DNA of 64,000 nt. Origin: Sulfuricurvum sp. Its GTDB lineage: Bacteria; Campylobacterota; Campylobacteria; Campylobacterales; Sulfurimonadaceae. The notes under the pieces are model-generated. The model was not told the origin of the DNA. It ran no database searches and saw nothing but the letters and a program-made list of their open reading frames with translations. Below are positions 59,313-64,000 of the stretch, piece after piece. The stretch is taken from the NCBI GenBank assembly GCA_030692765.1, contig JAUYUB010000010.1, positions 108,010 through 172,009 on the forward strand, read 5' to 3'. Positions within the stretch are counted from its first letter, which is position 1; each line of letters opens with the position of its first letter. The position numbers were made by a program, and so were the translations under genes.

Positions 59313-60776
59313 ATGGCGCAATGCACCGCCATCATAGACATTGGGTCTAACTCAATGCGCATGGCGGTTGTACAAAAAACAAGCCGTTTTGCTTTTCATA
59401 TTATTCACGAAGTTAAAAGCTCTGTGCGCTTAAGTGAGGCTGCCTATACTAATAGCGGTCATCTACAAAAATCAGCGATGGATCGTACTGCAAGTGCATT
59501 AGGCGAATTTTTGCTTATTGCACGCTCCTTTAAAGCCCGTAAGATCCTTTGTGTTGCTACTTCCGCCTTACGTGATGCTCCCAATGCTCATGAATTTATT
59601 GCACGTATACGTCAAGAACACGCTCTAAGCATCAAAGTCATTGATGGTGTGCGAGAAGCCTATCTAGGCGGTATGGCATGCGCCAACCTGCTCCCTGTGA
59701 TGGATGCTATAAGCGTGGACGTTGGCGGTGGCTCAAGCGAGTTTGCGCAAATGAACAATGGTAAAGTTGAAAAGATGTTTTCTCTCAACATCGGTACCGT
59801 TCGACTCAAAGAACTTTTTATAGATCATGGAGACATGGAGGGTGCTGTCCGCTACATTGATGATGCGCTTAATACACTTCCTTTTGAATCAACACAAACG
59901 CTCATAGGCGTCGGAGGTACTTTTCGGGCTCTGACCCATTCGCTGATGAAAAAAGAGGACTACCCTCTCAAAAAACTGCATGGCTACTCAACCACAAAAG
60001 AAGCCTTTGAGACATTTACCAATGCCATCATGGAAGCTTCTCCAAAAAAACTCAAATCGTTAAATATCAAACCCGACCGCTTTGATACCATCAAGCCTGG
60101 AACTCTAATACTACAGCGTATTGCGAATCATTTGAACGTACAAAAGCTTATTTGTAGTGGGGTTGGTGTACGTGAGGGGGTCTATCTAAGCGACTTGCTT
60201 CGCAATGCAAAAGATCAGTTTCCTCAGAACTACAACCCATCACTGCGCTATCTTTTAGACAGCTATGCTACGTTTAGCAACCACAGCATTGAGTGTTCTG
60301 CTTTGGCCAAACGTCTGTTTACTCTTATGCATACCCATTTGGATCTTCCCCAGTCTTATCGCACCGAACTCGTTATGGCGGCAAAACTTCTTCCTATCGG
60401 TTTGGGAGTACGGTATTACGCTTATCAAAAGCACAGCCACTACCTAGCACTCAATGCTCTGGATTATGGGTTAACCCATTCCCAGATTGCGCTAGTATCT
60501 CATTTGCTCTTGTTTAAAAAAGGCAATACTTCTTCGGATCTAATCCCTAAGAACAGCTATGGATCACTTCTGCCAGCTGACAAAGTGCTGAATGCACTCT
60601 ATACGATTCTTTGGCTCTCGCATATCTTACTTGCACAACGCAGCAGTGCACAATCTCTTACGCTTTCTTTTTGTGATGGGCAACTAACGGTAAGCGGAAA
60701 AGATCTTTATCTCGCACGCGAGCAGCTTAAAAATCTTCCGTTGCTCCCGCAACTCTCCATTGAGTTACGTGACTAA
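59313..60776 (+). CDS. Ppx/GppA family phosphatase
   Basis: IIDIGSNSMRMAV; VDVGGGSSEFA; LIGVGGTFRAL. Confidence 0.94.
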   Translation: MAQCTAIIDIGSNSMRMAVVQKTSRFAFHIIHEVKSSVRLSEAAYTNSGHLQKSAMDRTASALGEFLLIARSFKARKILCVATSALRDAPNAHEFIARIRQEHALSIKVIDGVREAYLGGMACANLLPVMDAISVDVGGGSSEFAQMNNGKVEKMFSLNIGTVRLKELFIDHGDMEGAVRYIDDALNTLPFESTQTLIGVGGTFRALTHSLMKKEDYPLKKLHGYSTTKEAFETFTNAIMEASPKKLKSLNIKPDRFDTIKPGTLILQRIANHLNVQKLICSGVGVREGVYLSDLLRNAKDQFPQNYNPSLRYLLDSYATFSNHSIECSALAKRLFTLMHTHLDLPQSYRTELVMAAKLLPIGLGVRYYAYQKHSHYLALNALDYGLTHSQIALVSHLLLFKKGNTSSDLIPKNSYGSLLPADKVLNALYTILWLSHILLAQRSSAQSLTLSFCDGQLTVSGKDLYLAREQLKNLPLLPQLSIELRD

Positions 60777-60790
60777 CGCTTAGAAGCGTT
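60775..60790. terminator. hairpin spanning the convergent stops of Ppx/GppA gene and bamA
   Basis: AACGCTT-AG-AAGCGTT perfect arms covering or flanking both stop codons; no T-run, so terminator role is tentative. Confidence 0.35.
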
Positions 60791-63056
60791 GTCCGATTGT
60801 AAATTCAAAGTGAACAACATCATCACCCGGCTTAGCTGCGATAGGGTTTGAGAATACCAACTGCAAAGGTCCAACAGGACTGAACCACTCTAGCGACACC
60901 CCATAACCACCCCGCTTAACTTCCGTTATAGAATTATTTCCAATCATCCCATAATCGACAAATGCTGTAGCACGCATACGGGCTTCAGGGACAAGAGGAA
61001 AGCTAAGCTCAAAACTGTTTGAGAAAGTTTGTTCTCCACCATTTTTAAGAGCTTCTCCAGTTGTTGTTTCTTTTACAATATTTCCGTTGGCATCATAAGT
61101 ATGTGGAGAGATAGAGTAACTTTGATATCCACGAACAGAACCAATTCCACCCATAAAAAAACGTTCATTAATTGGGAGATAGCCCATATTTGCAATGTAG
61201 TTATAACGTGCTTTATAGCGAAGAATCAAATCAAAATCGGTCAGTTTTTGCAGTCCTCGATAAATAGCGAAAGTTGAACGGCTTTTGAGGAAATCAGCAT
61301 CCCCTCCTACTCCCGCTTTTTCAAAACTTTGAGAGAACGTCATCCCCTCTCTTGCCACATAATAATCGTCCGTACTGTCATACGATGCCGATGCCATCAC
61401 AGAACTTTTTGCATAACTTTCATAATAGCGCAGCTGTTCTTGTGTGAGGTTAGCATCAGCTAGATCGCTATATGAGTTTTGTGAGTAATTATACCCGGTA
61501 TAACCACTCCAATAACGGCTGAATCGATGCCCTACTCCAACACTAAGCCCTTTTGATGTCGTCGTATAGGTATCATATTGGGTTGAACTGTTGTTAATAG
61601 CAAAATTACCACTAAAATCGCTATCATTAAGGCGAGGATTTGAAATATTAAACGCATAATTGTTATTACGTTGTGATTTCTCAATATTTAGCCCTACAGT
61701 GATCCCTGAGCCGAAAATATTACGATCACTGATCGCAGCGCTGAGCATAAAGCCACCAAAACTCCCGTATCCACCCCCTAACTGGATGTTACCCGTCGGT
61801 GCTTCTTTGGCTTGGACGATGATGTTCATCGTTTCATCATCGATACGTTTTTCTTCAATAGTATTGCTCTCAAAATAACCCGTACGCCCCAATGCATTAC
61901 GGGAATCTTTTAAGTTGGTAAGGCTGTATAAATCACCCGGCGCTAAAAAGAGTTCACGACGCACTACTCGGTCAAGCGTTCGATTATTACCGGCAATGAT
62001 CACATCCCCAATATGGACTTTTTTACCTGGAACAATACGGTAGATCACTTCTACGGTTTTTGTCTCTTTGTCTTGGCGCAGATCAGGCTGAACTTGTACA
62101 AATGCGTATCCGAGATCCGCAATTTTTGTCTTGATTCGATCGGCATCATCACGAAATGTTTTGATGTTAAACGGTTTATTTTTTTCCAGTGCAATAACAT
62201 CTAAGAGGGCTTGATCCTCGATAACCGCAGTGTCTTGAAAAATAAGTACATCACTTACACGGAATATGTCTCCTTCAAAAACGTTATACGCTATTTTGGC
62301 CTCATAGCGATTGAAATCGACCGTTACGAATGGAGCATCGATTTTTGCATTTAAGTATCCAAACTGCATGTAGTAATCATGAATACGCAATGGATCGTAT
62401 TGCAACTCGGCAATTTTCATTTTACCGTCATTACGTCCCCACATCCATCCCATAAAATCACGTTCTTTATTCGCAATTATCGTATCAAACTCATCAGGAT
62501 CCAATCCTAAAACACCATTATATTTGAGTTCTTTAATAATGATCTCTTCGCCTTCGTTTGCGATAAACTTCACGCTTAAGCTGCCATTGTCAAGCTTTGT
62601 GGTCTCTACTTCTACCACCGAATCAATTTTGCCTTCTTGGTTCAAAGCATCAACAATCCGTTTTTTGGCACCTTCGATCCGTTTTTCATCGTACAGCGCC
62701 CCTTTGTCTATTTGTAAAAGACTTTTTTGAGCTTCTTCATCATTTTCCTTGTATCCCTTGAGTTCGATTTTAGAGATACTTGGTTTCTCTTTGAAATAAA
62801 ACGTCACCACCCCCGCTTCTTCTTGCGCCCAAACATCTTCAAAATAGCCCTGCTCAAAAAAAGTTTTGATTGTTTTATCCAAACGGGCAGGATCAAGAGA
62901 TTCGCCGATTTTTATTTCATTGAGCTGTTGTGCAACGGCTTGGGAAATATGGACCATACCCTCGTATTTTATACTGGTTACATTTTCGGTAGCTGCGCAC
63001 AGCAAAGCGGAAGAAAGAAAGAGAGAAAGAGTGATTTGTTTCAAGTGAAAATCCAT
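60780..63056 (-). CDS. bamA: outer membrane protein assembly factor BamA
   Basis: POTRA repeats, FMGGIGSVRGYQ, C-terminal FEFTIGQRF; 758 aa. Confidence 0.96.
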   Translation of the reverse strand: MDFHLKQITLSLFLSSALLCAATENVTSIKYEGMVHISQAVAQQLNEIKIGESLDPARLDKTIKTFFEQGYFEDVWAQEEAGVVTFYFKEKPSISKIELKGYKENDEEAQKSLLQIDKGALYDEKRIEGAKKRIVDALNQEGKIDSVVEVETTKLDNGSLSVKFIANEGEEIIIKELKYNGVLGLDPDEFDTIIANKERDFMGWMWGRNDGKMKIAELQYDPLRIHDYYMQFGYLNAKIDAPFVTVDFNRYEAKIAYNVFEGDIFRVSDVLIFQDTAVIEDQALLDVIALEKNKPFNIKTFRDDADRIKTKIADLGYAFVQVQPDLRQDKETKTVEVIYRIVPGKKVHIGDVIIAGNNRTLDRVVRRELFLAPGDLYSLTNLKDSRNALGRTGYFESNTIEEKRIDDETMNIIVQAKEAPTGNIQLGGGYGSFGGFMLSAAISDRNIFGSGITVGLNIEKSQRNNNYAFNISNPRLNDSDFSGNFAINNSSTQYDTYTTTSKGLSVGVGHRFSRYWSGYTGYNYSQNSYSDLADANLTQEQLRYYESYAKSSVMASASYDSTDDYYVAREGMTFSQSFEKAGVGGDADFLKSRSTFAIYRGLQKLTDFDLILRYKARYNYIANMGYLPINERFFMGGIGSVRGYQSYSISPHTYDANGNIVKETTTGEALKNGGEQTFSNSFELSFPLVPEARMRATAFVDYGMIGNNSITEVKRGGYGVSLEWFSPVGPLQLVFSNPIAAKPGDDVVHFEFTIGQRF

Positions 63057-63164
63057 GGCGTTAAATTGGCACTCATTTTATCACTGAGATAATTAATGTA
63101 CCGTAAATATAACCCAAAATCTGCTAAAATACTATTTTAAAGCATTATTAAGTAAAGGTTCATA

Positions 63165-64000
63165 ATGAACATAGGCATTGTAGGGCTAGGATTAATGGGA
63201 GGCTCTTTGGCTCTCTCTCTCCAAAAGCTTCCATTTGTTACTTCTGTCGTGGGAAGTGACCATAATACAGAACATCAAAAAATAGCATTGGAGAGAGGAC
63301 TTGTTCACGCCATTGTCCCTTTTGACATCCTCAAAGAACGTTGCGATGTTATCTTCTTTGCTGTCCCCGTTGATGGGGTAATACGTCTCTTGAACGAATG
63401 TATTGATTTGGCAGGAAGCGACAAAACACTCATTGATTTGGGCAGTACTAAAGCTGTGATTGTTAAAGCAGTGCCTGAAGCTATACGCAAAAATTTTGTC
63501 GCGGCGCATCCGATGACGGGAACAGAGCAATTTGGCCCTAATGCTGCTATAGAGGGGCTTTATACAAACAAAGTACTCGTGATATGTGATTTGGAACACA
63601 GCGGGGAAATACAGCGCAATACAGCATTAAAACTTTTTCGTTCGATTAATATGCAAGTGCACACGATGGGGGCGGATCAGCATGATCGCCATGCGGCATT
63701 TATCAGCCATATGCCTCACGTCATCTCGTATGCTATTGCCAACACTGTATTAGCACAAGAAGAAAAAGAGAACATTCTCACGCTTGCCGCAGGTGGATTT
63801 CGCTCTATGAGCCGATTGGCACAAAGTTCTCCCTACATGTGGGAAGACATCTTTCGCCAAAATCGCCAGAATGTCCTAGAAGCCGTTGAGCTTTTCGAGC
63901 GAGAACTTGCCACCATCAAAGAGGCGTTACTCGCAGAAAACTACACCTCACTGCACAATGAAATGAAAAATGCCAATAAACTGCAGGAAATTTTTTCGTA
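63165..64000 (+). CDS. tyrA: prephenate dehydrogenase, 3' end outside window
   Basis: MNIGIVGLGLMGGSLALSLQK...FFAVPVDGVIRLL...DLGSTKAVI...AAHPMTGTEQFGP; open to window end, absent from supplied ORF track because no stop is reached. Confidence 0.93.
   Translation, partial: MNIGIVGLGLMGGSLALSLQKLPFVTSVVGSDHNTEHQKIALERGLVHAIVPFDILKERCDVIFFAVPVDGVIRLLNECIDLAGSDKTLIDLGSTKAVIVKAVPEAIRKNFVAAHPMTGTEQFGPNAAIEGLYTNKVLVICDLEHSGEIQRNTALKLFRSINMQVHTMGADQHDRHAAFISHMPHVISYAIANTVLAQEEKENILTLAAGGFRSMSRLAQSSPYMWEDIFRQNRQNVLEAVELFERELATIKEALLAENYTSLHNEMKNANKLQEIFS

Noticed and set aside
63192-63599. 135-aa minus-strand ORF near the window end
   Set aside because: Antisense to tyrA, which is open and well supported from 63165 to the window end but missing from the ORF track because it lacks a stop in the window.
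1-64000. CRISPR arrays, tRNAs, rRNAs, insertion sequences, integrases, phage genes
   Set aside because: No repeat-spacer pattern, tRNA-like cloverleaf, transposase or phage protein was recognised; intergenic space is minimal. A tRNAscan or Infernal run would be needed to exclude small RNA genes fully.

Overview
The window is a gene-dense stretch of chromosome (about 70 protein-coding genes, very short intergenic spaces) from a Campylobacterota bacterium. Gene content and order suggest a sulfur oxidizer of the Sulfuricurvum/Sulfurimonas type; this is inferred from protein motifs and synteny, since no database search was run. Most of it is housekeeping: uvrD-truB-csrA-ispE-smpB-corA; ffh-rpsP-khpA-rimM-trmD-rplS; rluA-waaA-zinc ribbon (FlgZ-like)-nif3; ppk1; mnmA; flagellar folK-flhF-flhG-x-fliA-fliM-fliY; ribD-rimP-rbfA-infB-ylxR-thrB-tsaB-like-lpxC; nadA-nadC-flhB; bamA; partial tyrA. 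The most accessory region is about 41.6-52.9 kb. It holds a soxXYZAB cluster followed by a porin, a metallo-beta-lactamase-fold protein, two secreted DsrE-like proteins and a duplicated DUF302 protein, and it is preceded by a Cache-sensor / response regulator / histidine kinase cassette. Other points worth a second look: an HsrA/CosR-like regulator that keeps an intact receiver and a neighbouring kinase, three consecutive hairpins between those two genes, a long GU-compatible stem-loop between ffh and rpsP, and a near-perfect palindrome carrying both -10 boxes between nadA and plsY. No rRNA, tRNA, CRISPR array, IS element or prophage was recognised.
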